A DNA stretch of 64,000 nt from UBA8516 sp035455245 (GTDB taxonomy: Archaea; Thermoproteota; Nitrososphaeria; Nitrososphaerales; Nitrosopumilaceae): assembly GCA_035455245.1 (NCBI GenBank), contig DATIFN010000046.1:1-64000 (forward strand), in the 5' to 3' direction. The first letter of the stretch is position 1. Every line of letters begins with the position of its first letter. Shown here one piece after another: positions 55,588 through 64,000 of the stretch. The notes below the pieces were generated by a model. That model worked only from the letters and a program-made list of their open reading frames with translations. It was not told the origin of the DNA and did no database searches. Made by a program: the position numbers and the translations under genes.

Positions 55588-57438
55588 ATGCGAATTCTTC
55601 AGCTTCACTGCGACAGCATAGAATTTACTCCAATAAAAAAAGAGATAAAATCTGCGGAGGATATTGAACCCCATACAAAAAAACTTGATGAAGTCGTTGT
55701 CGCATTCATAGCTGTTGAGGAAGGCGACAATTCTAGCATAGCAAAAAAAGCAATGTCAGAAATTTCCGATTCAATGAAAAAAGTAGGGTGCAACAAGCTG
55801 CTTTTGTATCCTTATGCCCATCTTAGCTCGAAACTTGCATCTCCAAGCACTGCGCTTTCTGTTTTAAAGGAAATGGAATCCCTTGCAATTGATCTTGAGA
55901 TATCAAGAGCTCCATTTGGGTGGACAAAATCATATAAAGTTCAAGTTAAAGGCCACCCGTTAGCGGAAAACTCTAAAACCATTTCAATTGGGGAAAAAGA
56001 TGAAGCCACATCAAATGCGGTAAAAGCCGAATCAAAGATTGAATCATTCTGGCATATCATGACAACGGATGGAAAGATGCATGATGTAAAAGATTTTGAT
56101 TTTGCAAAAAACCAAAATCTTGAAGTTTTGGCAAAATATGAGGCTGCAAAAAAAAGGTCAGTTGATGAACCTCCACCCCATGTGAAATTGATGAAAAAGA
56201 TGGCAATTGCCGACTATGAACCTGCATCTGACTCTGGAAACATGCGATTCTATCCCAACGGGCGTCTTATCAAATCATTAATTGAGAGATATGTTTCCGA
56301 AAAAATCATGGAGTATGGAGGTCTTGAGGTAGAGACTCCAATAATGTATGACTCGCATCATCCAAGTATGGAAAGTTATTTCCACAGATTTCCAGCAAGA
56401 CAATACAATATTGATTCTGAGGGAAAACAACTCTTTTTAAGATTTGCAGCCTGTTTTGGACAATTTTTGATGGCAAAAGACTTCCAGCTTTCTTACAAGA
56501 ACCTACCGTTAAAGCTCTACGAATTAACAAGATATAGCTTTAGGAAAGAACAATCTGGAGAGCTTGTAGGTCTAAGAAGACTACGTGCATTTACTATGCC
56601 AGATTGTCATGCAATGTGCAAGGATATGGAACAGGCAAAAGAGGAATTTCGTAAGCGATTTGATCTTTCAAGAGAAGTAATTAACGGACTAGGAATTCAC
56701 GAGTCAGATTTTGAAATGGCAATAAGATTCACGGAAGAATTTTACAATGAAAATAAATTGTTTATTGAGGATATTGTCAAAAAGAATGGAAAACCAGTAC
56801 TTGTTGAAATGTGGAAAGAAAGATTTTTTTATTTTGTTCTAAAGTGGGAGTTCAATTTTGTGGATAATCTTGGAAAAGCATCAGCATTATCTACGGATCA
56901 AATCGATGTAGAAAATGGAAAGAGATACAACATCGAATATATAGATGAGAACAACAAACCACAAAATCCCATCATATTACACAACTCACCTAGTGGAGCA
57001 GTTGAGAGAGTAATCTATGTGCTACTTGAAACTGCTGCAAAGGACATAAAGGAAGGTAGAAAACCACAATTTCCACTCTGGCTTGCACCTAGCCAAGTTC
57101 GTGTTATCCCAGTAAAACCAGAATTTCTCGATTATTGTAAACAACTTGCAGAAAAAATTACCAGTTTCGATATCAGGGTAGATTTAGACGATAGAAATGA
57201 AAGTGTGGGAAAGAGCATTCGCGATGCAGAAACAGAGTGGATTCCATATGTCCTAGTAATAGGAGAAAAAGAAGTGAGCGCAGAAAAATTTAGCATCCGG
57301 GACAGAAAATCGGGAAATGTAAAGGAATTAACAATTGATGATCTAATTAAGGAAATAAAAGAACTAACCAAAGGCAAACCGTTGATGAAATTAAATATGA
57401 ATAGAAATCTTTCGAAACGACCACAGATAATGGTCTAG
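55588..57438 (+). CDS. thrS: Threonyl-tRNA synthetase (archaeal type)
   Basis: 616 residues. The N-terminal domain is the archaeal D-aminoacyl-tRNA deacylase-like editing domain (MRILQLHCDSIEF), followed by a class II core: motif 2 as SFRKEQSGELVGLRRLRAFTMPD, a zinc-site Cys in FAACFGQF, and the anticodon-binding domain with DLDDRNESVGKSIRDAE near the end. The ATG is a good first codon. tRNA-Thr(UGU) is 9 kb away. Confidence 0.95.
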   Translation: MRILQLHCDSIEFTPIKKEIKSAEDIEPHTKKLDEVVVAFIAVEEGDNSSIAKKAMSEISDSMKKVGCNKLLLYPYAHLSSKLASPSTALSVLKEMESLAIDLEISRAPFGWTKSYKVQVKGHPLAENSKTISIGEKDEATSNAVKAESKIESFWHIMTTDGKMHDVKDFDFAKNQNLEVLAKYEAAKKRSVDEPPPHVKLMKKMAIADYEPASDSGNMRFYPNGRLIKSLIERYVSEKIMEYGGLEVETPIMYDSHHPSMESYFHRFPARQYNIDSEGKQLFLRFAACFGQFLMAKDFQLSYKNLPLKLYELTRYSFRKEQSGELVGLRRLRAFTMPDCHAMCKDMEQAKEEFRKRFDLSREVINGLGIHESDFEMAIRFTEEFYNENKLFIEDIVKKNGKPVLVEMWKERFFYFVLKWEFNFVDNLGKASALSTDQIDVENGKRYNIEYIDENNKPQNPIILHNSPSGAVERVIYVLLETAAKDIKEGRKPQFPLWLAPSQVRVIPVKPEFLDYCKQLAEKITSFDIRVDLDDRNESVGKSIRDAETEWIPYVLVIGEKEVSAEKFSIRDRKSGNVKELTIDDLIKEIKELTKGKPLMKLNMNRNLSKRPQIMV

Positions 57439-57441
57439 GAT

Positions 57442-57684
57442 TTACGATAAATCCAAATCTTTTGGTACAAGTTCCAGTGATTTATTGAAACACTCTATTG
57501 CTTCATCGTATTTCCTATCCTCAACTAGAATCCTTCCTTTTTCGATGAGATTCTTTATTTCTGATGATATGTTCGTTTATGGTATTTCATGTTTAAAGCC
57601 ATTTCTTAGAGTCCAAGAATCATTACAATCATTTTGTCCATCAGTTATGAAGACATAATAGATTATCGATGCATGCCAGTCAAA
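57442..57684 (-). pseudogene. Gene remnant with a TPR-like C-terminal end
   Basis: In one minus-strand frame, 57576-57442 encodes NISSEIKNLIEKGRILVEDR then KYDEAIECFNKSLELVPKD, a good single TPR repeat, but no ATG, GTG or TTG opens it. The same frame upstream (57684-57580) is protein-like (YYVFITDGQNDCNDSWTLRN), broken by TAA at 57577-57579 and closed by TAA at 57685. Together this looks like the decayed 3-prime end of a larger gene. The next gene (metzincin) stops 5 bp beyond it. Confidence 0.45.
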
Positions 57685-57691
57685 TTACTTA

Positions 57692-58648
57692 TCATATAAT
57701 CTGTATAGCATTTACTATTTTGTAATTTTTTGATGAGCCAGTAACGTCATCAAGGTTAATATCAATATCAGATGATGACATTGTTTTTAACAAGGTAAAA
57801 TTAATCCTAAGTACATTAACACTGTTTCTTAATTCTACCGCAGTGTTGATGTTGTCAATTTCATGATTTACATCATTCACTTTAATCGCGGTTCCTTTGT
57901 CAAATGATATTTTTACATTACCGAATTCTAAACTGGCTTTTTCCAAAGGTATGGTTTTACTCAGAACTAACCTTGTTGTTAAAATATCATTTTTTTTAAT
58001 CTTAAATAATCCAATATTTTTGTCCAGACTATTCAAATCGTATATAGCCACTTTTTCTGGTTTTATCATGATATCATTCTTATATGTTAATGCAAAATTT
58101 TGTGCATCCCCGTTGGTTACATTTTTATCACTATGATTCAAAGACATTATCGAACCATTGCTACTATGACCTAAATGTAATGAGTGACCAATTTCATGTT
58201 TTAAAATCCTAGAAATAGATTCATCACTGCTTTTTGATTTATTTGTGGAAAATTCCGTTGTGAATATTTTTATCATTGGTTTGGTTTCGACATCTGTTGT
58301 CATTCCAAAATAATCATAATTTTCTATCAAACTAGGTTTTTCACTAAACTGGATAGTTACGTCACATTTTGATAGATAATTCTGATTCACCAGTAAAACA
58401 TAATTCCAAGCAATTGAAGTGTTTTCCTTTATCTTTTTACTCCACTCATCCAATGAACTTCTTGTAATACTTGTATATTTTTCATCATTGTTAATGATAC
58501 AAAATACGGAATTGATTTTCAATGGAGTCTGTTCTTTCTTCTCTAAAACTAGGTACATTTTGTTTCCTTCATCAGCATTTACGTACAAAGGCAAGAACAT
58601 CATAAAAAACACACATGTGACGACTACTGAAATGACTGCTACTTCCAC
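57692..58648 (-). CDS. Secreted metzincin-type zinc metalloprotease
   Basis: A signal peptide (residues 1-25, ending VNADE) is followed by a matrixin-like domain with the zinc motif HEIGHSLHLGH (HExxHxxxxxH) near residue 150 and a Met-turn candidate in GSIMSLNH. The C-terminal half is beta-rich, possibly an adhesion or propeptide-like domain, and ends QII. The start is a GTG at 58648. It is likely extracellular or surface-bound. A gene remnant with TPR sequence lies directly downstream. Confidence 0.8.
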   Translation of the reverse strand: MEVAVISVVVTCVFFMMFLPLYVNADEGNKMYLVLEKKEQTPLKINSVFCIINNDEKYTSITRSSLDEWSKKIKENTSIAWNYVLLVNQNYLSKCDVTIQFSEKPSLIENYDYFGMTTDVETKPMIKIFTTEFSTNKSKSSDESISRILKHEIGHSLHLGHSSNGSIMSLNHSDKNVTNGDAQNFALTYKNDIMIKPEKVAIYDLNSLDKNIGLFKIKKNDILTTRLVLSKTIPLEKASLEFGNVKISFDKGTAIKVNDVNHEIDNINTAVELRNSVNVLRINFTLLKTMSSSDIDINLDDVTGSSKNYKIVNAIQII

Positions 58649-58730
58649 CAGATTACACTTGATTTATGGTTTATAATATTTGCCAAATTATGAAATCTTG
58701 GTGTTGGTAGACGCCGAAAAACGCACTCCC

Positions 58731-58748
58731 GCTAAAACCCTCTAAAAA
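58731..58748. repeat. GCTAAAACCCTCTAAAAA element, related to 28278
   Basis: CCCTCTAAAAA (58738-58748) is shared with 28285-28295. On the minus strand it reads TTTTTAGAGGG, about 30 bp downstream of the agmatinase stop codon, a position suited to transcript ends. Its function is unproven. Confidence 0.35.
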
Positions 58749-58776
58749 ACTACCGCTTTCGATTGTTTTTCTTAAT

Positions 58777-59655
58777 TTATGTGAATTTGTTGGCAAGGGT
58801 CATTGCGATTACTTCGGCAATTAGTTTTGCGGCAACCGATGCAGTGGCACCATTATCATATGGCGGACATAGTTCCACTACATCCATACATCGAATCGGT
58901 TTTTCTACCATCACATATACCATGTCAAATAATTCTCTTGTTGTTAGTCCAAGAGCTTCAGGGTTCCCTACACCAGGGGCAAAGGCTGGGTCTAATACGT
59001 CCAAATCTATACTGACATACAGTTTATCGAACGCAGAGATTGCGTCTTTTACTAATTTTGGGCCATTACCATCACGTATATCTTTATCAGTAATTACCCT
59101 GATTTTATTTTCTAACTTGAACCCAAGTTCTTCCTTTGTATATGAGCGGGCCCCAACATGGATTATGTTTTCAGGTCCACGTTTTTCTATAATTCTTCTC
59201 AAATATGCAGCATGACTTAACTTGGTGTCAGCATATTCATCACGCAAGTCATAATGTGCATCAAAAACAATGTATCCAGTATCCTTTGGAAAGCTCATAT
59301 ATGTTCCAAAAGTTAGCGAGTGTTCACCCCCAAGTATGAATAACTGCTTTTCTCTTTTGATAAGTTCGCTTGCTATCTTGCCAACCATGTCGATCATTTC
59401 TGATGCTACAACAGTATGTCGCGTATTTCCCAGATCTTCAATATTAACATCTTCTAGATCTATGTTAAATTTATTTGAAAATATCTCAATGTTGTTAAAT
59501 GCCAATCGAACAGCGTCTGGACCAAACCTAGTTCCTGGTCTAAATGAATGCGTTGAATCAAAAGGGACACCGAAAATAAATGCAGCAACATCTGCAGTTT
59601 GGTTTGGATTAGTAATCAGTGGATTCTGATCCATGTATAGATCAAGAAAACTCAT
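58777..59655 (-). CDS. speB: Agmatinase / arginase-family ureohydrolase
   Basis: A 292-residue ureohydrolase with all manganese motifs: GGEHSLTFG near residue 117, DAHYDLRDEY near 140, SIDLDVLDPAFAPGVG near 220. The family converts agmatine to putrescine and urea; archaea use it for polyamine synthesis, and the absence of an arginase-type clue makes agmatine the likely substrate. It starts at ATG 59655. Minus-strand neighbour of a zinc-ribbon mini-gene and PolB. Confidence 0.88.
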   Translation of the reverse strand: MSFLDLYMDQNPLITNPNQTADVAAFIFGVPFDSTHSFRPGTRFGPDAVRLAFNNIEIFSNKFNIDLEDVNIEDLGNTRHTVVASEMIDMVGKIASELIKREKQLFILGGEHSLTFGTYMSFPKDTGYIVFDAHYDLRDEYADTKLSHAAYLRRIIEKRGPENIIHVGARSYTKEELGFKLENKIRVITDKDIRDGNGPKLVKDAISAFDKLYVSIDLDVLDPAFAPGVGNPEALGLTTRELFDMVYVMVEKPIRCMDVVELCPPYDNGATASVAAKLIAEVIAMTLANKFT

Positions 59656-59714
59656 TTTTCTTGGGAACCTGCTGCCCTCATATAGATATTTATCCTAAAA
59701 ATCAATAAAAAAAT

Positions 59715-59882
59715 CTAGTTAGCCACAACTGATTTGTTTACCAAGCTGCATTGCGGATGAATCTGCTCATCGCTAGTTCTGCCACACTGTGGGCATACAA
59801 ATCTTGATACGATCCTACATACAGGGCATGTTTGAAATTCTTTCATATTTATCCCGCATGTCCTACATGAATCTATTCTCAT
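59715..59882 (-). CDS. Small double-zinc-ribbon-like protein, 55 aa
   Basis: An ATG-started 55-residue frame with CRTCG (C6, C9), CPVC (C19, C22), CPQC (C30, C33) and a final HPQC (C45). Three Cys pairs at similar spacing suggest one or two zinc ribbons. It lies 84 bp downstream of polB and 59 bp upstream of speB on the same strand. Function unknown, perhaps a nucleic-acid-binding adaptor. Confidence 0.7.
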   Translation of the reverse strand: MRIDSCRTCGINMKEFQTCPVCRIVSRFVCPQCGRTSDEQIHPQCSLVNKSVVAN

Positions 59883-59966
59883 ATTTATAAAAATTACAAG
59901 ATCCTGTTATAAATCATATGAATATTAGCCTAACCTAATTTCGCTTGAAAGTGTATAATTTTTCAC

Positions 59967-62531
59967 TTAGTTCCAAAAGAACTGGTCCAATCCTGTCTGT
60001 TTTGGCACACCAATTAAAGCACTAAAATCAAGATCCATTGAGGATAAAATTTGATCAAACGTACTTTCCATAAATTCCATGTATTTTGCTGAATCAATTT
60101 CATCAGGTTTTGCCATTTCAACTGGTTTAACGCCAGGTTTGTTTATTATTTTAACATAAGAAATAATGTCGCCTTTTTTTATCTCTCTTATGGATTCTAA
60201 TAATTTGGCTGCCCGTATGTGTTGTGGTACGGTTTTAACATATTCTGATGGAGCTTTACTTATCATTACATTAAAAGAAAGATCTGAAAGTGGAATCTCT
60301 TTGGCTTTTAGTTTTTTTGCATATTGTGAAATCATACTACCAATTTTTTCTTTTGATTCCATAAAATCTTCTACAGTCTGTACTTTTGACAGGATTTCAA
60401 GGATTTCATAAAAGAGATTTTTAATAAATGGTGGAGTGTGTGATTTTTTTCCAGTCAGTCCTTTGACGTCTACCTTACCATCTTTTTGAACTCCAAGATA
60501 ATTTTTCTTTCTTGTACTAAGTACAACATATCGATACTCTTTATCAAGATCCAAATCAACACCAAATTCTTTTTTTGCCCAATCAATTACGAGTTGAATT
60601 TGCTCTTTTGTAGGACCTTTTAGAAATATTGAATCAGTGTCTCCATACAAAACTTCGATTCCGACAGAATTACATTTTTCTATTGTTTCTAAAATTGTAT
60701 ATCTACCAACAGCAGTGGTTGCTTCTGCCACAGGTAAACAATATAATGGAAAGATTTCAGCACCCATTACACCATAGCTTGCATTGAGAATAACTTTGAG
60801 TGCTTGGCTAACTACGGTGTAAAGTTGTCTTTGGTTTTCGCTTAATGCCTGATTCTTTGAGAGGTTTTTGTAATAGTTAACTCTCAAGTCTCTTAAGGAC
60901 CCAATTAATAGTGCAGTAAGGCCGTTTTTACGTGTACACACCCAGTGACTTGTCTCAGGAATGGTGTTTTTCTTACATTCTTCGTGTGGACATCTGACGG
61001 TTTCATAGGAAAGGTTTCTTACTTTAATGATACTTGGATACAGACTTGCAAAATCCATTACTGATACATTAAAGTGAATTCCCTCTTTTGGTTCTACAAC
61101 TAAACCGCCACGATATTTTTTGTCTTTAATTATGGCGTCTGTTAATACTGCAGTTGACTTTTGATCAAGTTCTTCTCTACGTGGAATCAATGCGTTGTGT
61201 TTTCTGTGTTCATAATAAAACAGGCTTCGGATCCATTGTGATACACCCATTCTTGATATGTCATCTATTGGCATCCTACCAATGCGCGTAATTACAACAA
61301 GCAAATCCATTAACAAATCGTTATTGAAGCTTGTGAGATTGTATGTCAGTTTTGCATCGTTAAAGCAATAGTTTGCAAGTTCACTCAAAGACAGATCATC
61401 AAGTTCCCCGTCATAATCTATCTTAGATTCATTTAGTAACCCTTCAGACACGCTGTTTAAAGAAAAATCAGTGTATCTGTGACTAAATGCATAGATTTGG
61501 AAAGAACGGTTTGAAAAAGTTCTATACAAATCAAGGTGAACTCCGTGTTTTAGTGTTGCAGAATCACGCATCATGATAAGAGGAATGTCTTTTGATTCAA
61601 TGCCAAGTCTTTCAGCTCTGTTGTATACATATGGCATGTCAAATTCATCACCGTTATAAGTAATAACAAAAGGATAATCTGTCAATAGTTTGAGAGCATC
61701 TTTTATCATTTGTTTTTCCTGATCTTCTTCATAAAATGCGACCTTAATGTCTGAAGCAATCTTGTTTGTACCTAATTGCTTGTCTTTTTTCTTTAAAACA
61801 AAAACCTGTTTTAGGCCATCGCTTCCTGCAAATCCCATGGCCGTTATTTTCTTTTCTGCTACTTTGGGGTCTGGTATCCTTCCTATTTCTGATTCTACTT
61901 CAATATCAAAACTTATTCGTCTGATTTTGGGTATTGGTTGATTTAAGAGATGTGCCCATTCAGAAATATGATTTTGAAATTCTTTTGAATCAATAATCCC
62001 TTTGTTTGTAACTTTATCCCACAAAAGACCTTTTAGAGCAAGCTGTACCTCGTCTGGAATATCATAACTAAATGGTTCGAGATTGCCATCTACTATTTTA
62101 TAGTATTTGCCAACTATGAGTAAACGATCATAGAGATAATTTTCATAATATTTAATATCAGATTCCCAAGTTTCTATGATATTTCGTATACTCTTGTCAG
62201 TTTGTGTTCCTCCAATGGCAAGCGGATCTGTAACAACTATTTTTGTCACATGGATGCATTGGTCTTTTAGCAAGTCTTGCTTTTCTGTTTTTTCTAGCTT
62301 TAAGACATCCTTTCTTTCTGATAAGAATTTTAGTTCTTCAGGATCAAGCCTTGAGTAACAGTATGGTTTGTGACCAGTATTATCAGTCCATAATAGAATT
62401 TTTTGTGAAACAGGTTCGTAGAACTTTAGAACTGCTGCTTTTTTTTGGCTATCATAAGTTGCAGAAACAAGTAATGCCGGAGGCATTGATGTCGTAACTT
62501 CATCAACTGCACCCAAGATGTTTTGTTGCAT
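59967..62531 (-). CDS. polB: DNA polymerase family B
   Basis: Replicative-type archaeal PolB, 854 aa. The exonuclease domain has FDIEVESEIGRI (Exo I) and ITYNGDEFDMPY (Exo II). The polymerase has region II DFASLYPSIIKVRN near residue 500, region III LNASYGVMGAE and region I YGDTDSIF. The end QTGLDQFFW is the PIP box that binds PCNA (Q-x2-L-x2-FF). It lies 9 bp after the dCMP deaminase gene, so the two are cotranscribed. Confidence 0.96.
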   Translation of the reverse strand: MQQNILGAVDEVTTSMPPALLVSATYDSQKKAAVLKFYEPVSQKILLWTDNTGHKPYCYSRLDPEELKFLSERKDVLKLEKTEKQDLLKDQCIHVTKIVVTDPLAIGGTQTDKSIRNIIETWESDIKYYENYLYDRLLIVGKYYKIVDGNLEPFSYDIPDEVQLALKGLLWDKVTNKGIIDSKEFQNHISEWAHLLNQPIPKIRRISFDIEVESEIGRIPDPKVAEKKITAMGFAGSDGLKQVFVLKKKDKQLGTNKIASDIKVAFYEEDQEKQMIKDALKLLTDYPFVITYNGDEFDMPYVYNRAERLGIESKDIPLIMMRDSATLKHGVHLDLYRTFSNRSFQIYAFSHRYTDFSLNSVSEGLLNESKIDYDGELDDLSLSELANYCFNDAKLTYNLTSFNNDLLMDLLVVITRIGRMPIDDISRMGVSQWIRSLFYYEHRKHNALIPRREELDQKSTAVLTDAIIKDKKYRGGLVVEPKEGIHFNVSVMDFASLYPSIIKVRNLSYETVRCPHEECKKNTIPETSHWVCTRKNGLTALLIGSLRDLRVNYYKNLSKNQALSENQRQLYTVVSQALKVILNASYGVMGAEIFPLYCLPVAEATTAVGRYTILETIEKCNSVGIEVLYGDTDSIFLKGPTKEQIQLVIDWAKKEFGVDLDLDKEYRYVVLSTRKKNYLGVQKDGKVDVKGLTGKKSHTPPFIKNLFYEILEILSKVQTVEDFMESKEKIGSMISQYAKKLKAKEIPLSDLSFNVMISKAPSEYVKTVPQHIRAAKLLESIREIKKGDIISYVKIINKPGVKPVEMAKPDEIDSAKYMEFMESTFDQILSSMDLDFSALIGVPKQTGLDQFFWN

Positions 62532-62540
62532 AATTACACC

Positions 62541-63077
62541 TTATTTTGGAATTAAATTTGCTTTTGGATCTTCTAATAAAACCCGTATCCAACGTTGAAT
62601 TATTTTTTTGTCTAATATAACTACCTCAAGCCCTGCCTCTTTTAACAAGTCAAAATCTGTTTCAGGATACGACCCAAGACAAACAATGCGCTTTATTCCT
62701 ATTGTAATGGCCATCTTACTGCATTCTAGACAGGTCACAAAAGTGGTGTACAAGGTTGTGTCCTTAGTACCAGAGCCAACCCCTAAAATTGCGCAGTGCA
62801 TTATTGCATTTGCCTCTGCATGGTTACAGATACATCTATCAAGCCCTTCTCCTGAAGCGATTTTTCCTTCTTTTCTCAAAAGGCATCTTTTACATCCACC
62901 TTCAAAGCAATTTTTAACGCCAGGTGGAGTGCCATTATAACCAGTTGCAATCTGCCTATGATCACGAACAATTACAGCTCCTACCTGTCTTGTGATGCAA
63001 TTAGAACGCAGTTTGGCCAACTCTGCTTGAAGCATAAAGTATTCGTCCCATGTTGGACGTTCAAACGACATGTTCAC
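62541..63077 (-). CDS. Deoxycytidylate (dCMP) deaminase family protein
   Basis: A zinc-dependent nucleotide deaminase of 178 aa with the catalytic HAE in CNHAEANAIM and the zinc-binding TCLEC (PCxxC-type) motif. RQVGAVIVRDHRQIATGYNGTPPG is the ComEB/dCMP deaminase opening, and CFEGGCKRC is the usual extra Cys cluster. It makes dUMP for dTTP synthesis and is coupled to polB. ATG 63071 (residue 3 of the GTG frame) may be the true start. Confidence 0.9.
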   Translation of the reverse strand: MNMSFERPTWDEYFMLQAELAKLRSNCITRQVGAVIVRDHRQIATGYNGTPPGVKNCFEGGCKRCLLRKEGKIASGEGLDRCICNHAEANAIMHCAILGVGSGTKDTTLYTTFVTCLECSKMAITIGIKRIVCLGSYPETDFDLLKEAGLEVVILDKKIIQRWIRVLLEDPKANLIPK

Positions 63078-63148
63078 ACCACAACTGATATTTGCCTCAA
63101 TATAAGAATTGAAAGAAACTTTTTACTTGTCTAAATTAAGATTGTTAC

Positions 63149-64000
63149 GTGGTTTCTCCATACATCGAACATAAATTGATAAAAAAGGATTCGATCGAAT
63201 ACAGAGAATACCAAATTAATTTGGCAAAACATGCAATAAGCGAGAACTGTCTTGTAGTTCTTCCAACAGGCCTTGGAAAAACAACGGTAGCTTTACAAGT
63301 AATCGCAGAATTTTTATCAAAAAAAGAGGGCGGAGTTTTGTTTGTTGCTCCAACCAGAGTTTTAGCACACCAACATTATGAATTTTTAAAAAACAATCTA
63401 AAAATCGATGACGTTGTTCTAATCACAGGGGAAGATCTTGTTGCCAAAAGAAAAAAACTCTGGATAAACAGTGTCATTTGCGCAACTCCAGAAACTACAA
63501 AAAATGATCTTGACAGACAGATTGTGTCACCAAATCAATTCAGTTTGTTGATAGTAGATGAGGCTCACCGCACTATTGGAAATTATGCCTATTCAGGTAT
63601 AGCTGAACGATTTAGAAATACAGATGTGAGAATAGTAGGCATGACTGCAACATTGCCAAGTGAGAAAGACAAAGCAACAGAAATACTGGAAACACTACGA
63701 ATTTCAAGCATTGCACAAAGAACCGAAGAAAGTCCAGATGTAAAACTGTATGTACAGCAAACAGAAACACAATGGATAACAGTGGAGCTACCTCCTGAGA
63801 TGAAAGAGATTCAGTCCTATCTAAAATCAGCCTTGGATTCAAGATATCAAGAACTAAAAAGACTAGGGCTCAACCTATCAGATAACAAGTCACTCTCACA
63901 ACTTTTACGTGTTAGAGAATTTGTGATACGCCAAAATAGGAGAGCGGCAAAACCACTTTTTACTGCAATTAGAATCACACATGCACTAAACGTTTTTGAA
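63149..64000 (+). CDS. hef: Hef-type ERCC4/XPF-like helicase-nuclease, N-terminal part
   Basis: The frame runs off the window end with 284 codons visible. It holds SF2 helicase motifs: the Q-type EYREYQINLA, motif I VLPTGLGKTTVAL, motif Ia VAPTRVLAHQH, motif II LIVDEAHRTIG and motif III GMTATLP. The arrangement is that of archaeal Hef (FANCM/XPF relative), which processes stalled forks; the XPF nuclease part would be downstream. The GTG at 63149 is the first start before the conserved region. It is divergent from the dCMP deaminase gene. Confidence 0.88.
   Translation, partial: MVSPYIEHKLIKKDSIEYREYQINLAKHAISENCLVVLPTGLGKTTVALQVIAEFLSKKEGGVLFVAPTRVLAHQHYEFLKNNLKIDDVVLITGEDLVAKRKKLWINSVICATPETTKNDLDRQIVSPNQFSLLIVDEAHRTIGNYAYSGIAERFRNTDVRIVGMTATLPSEKDKATEILETLRISSIAQRTEESPDVKLYVQQTETQWITVELPPEMKEIQSYLKSALDSRYQELKRLGLNLSDNKSLSQLLRVREFVIRQNRRAAKPLFTAIRITHALNVFE

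Noticed and set aside
63612..63842. Minus-strand frame of 76 codons
   Set aside because: Shadow of the hef helicase gene, which is open on the plus strand with motifs I to III.
1..64000. CRISPR array, insertion sequence, prophage or integrated element
   Set aside because: No spaced repeat series, transposase, integrase or tRNA-flanking direct repeat was seen; only short local repeats are present.

Overview
The window looks like part of the chromosome of an ammonia-oxidising thaumarchaeon (Nitrososphaerota, Nitrosopumilales-like). The DNA is AT-rich. Genes are tightly packed, and many start with TTG or GTG directly downstream of an archaeal TATA box, which suggests leaderless mRNAs. The gene set is archaeal throughout: type II GAPDH, an archaeal S10/spc ribosomal cluster with the RNase P subunit Rpp29, a proteasome alpha subunit, family B DNA polymerase, a Hef-type helicase, deoxyhypusine synthase, archaeal threonyl-tRNA synthetase, an ESCRT-III/CdvB protein, TrmB and stand-alone Lrp/AsnC-type domain proteins. 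I did not try to assign a species.

Layout. 1-6.8 kb: end of gap, a CDF transporter, thrC, several unknown genes, a flavin reductase with an extra C-terminal domain, and an Hjc-like nuclease. 6.9-10 kb: a minus-strand operon of nucleotidyltransferase, F420-type luciferase-like oxidoreductase, thiolase and DUF35. 10-12 kb: DedA, membrane and zinc-ribbon genes. 12-15.7 kb: a prepilin-peptidase-like gene, two unknown genes, a TrmB-like regulator and a KaiC-like ATPase. 15.8-18 kb: purK-purE. 18.1-22.9 kb: biotin synthesis (bioD and bioA divergent, then bioB-bioF), with a BirA-type operator in front of bioB. 23-25 kb: a CcdA/thioredoxin pair resembling a split DipZ. 25-28.6 kb: cdvB, small secreted and membrane proteins, and a long non-coding stretch with a foldable element. 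28.8-36.8 kb: tRNA-Asn and the ribosomal cluster (uL3 to uL6, transcribed right to left). 37-39.7 kb: SPOUT methyltransferase, psmA, DUF371 and an HTH regulator. 40-46.5 kb: purC, purF, purL, purQ and purS, with a CBS-domain gene on the opposite strand between purS and purQ. 46.6-50 kb: tRNA-Thr, an Lrp-type RAM protein and small unknown or secreted genes. 50-57.4 kb: a DUF255 thioredoxin-fold protein, eS26, a CDP-alcohol phosphatidyltransferase, hemerythrin, deoxyhypusine synthase and thrS. 57.4-64 kb: a gene remnant, a secreted metzincin, agmatinase, PolB, dCMP deaminase and the start of hef.

How the genes work together. De novo purine synthesis is represented by purK, E, C, F, L, Q and S in two blocks. 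Biotin synthesis from pimeloyl precursor to biotin is complete (bioF, A, D, B). Agmatinase makes putrescine, which can feed the spermidine used by deoxyhypusine synthase. PolB, dCMP deaminase and Hef cover replication, dTTP supply and fork repair. No insertion sequence, prophage or CRISPR array was seen, so this is core chromosome.

About ten real genes are very short and easily missed: at least six tiny Cys-rich (zinc-type) proteins, two single-helix membrane peptides and uS14. The observations I would follow up first are the BirA-type operator, a perfect 32-bp palindrome with a second 22-bp copy, the foldable element at 26.3 kb, and the two decayed reading frames.
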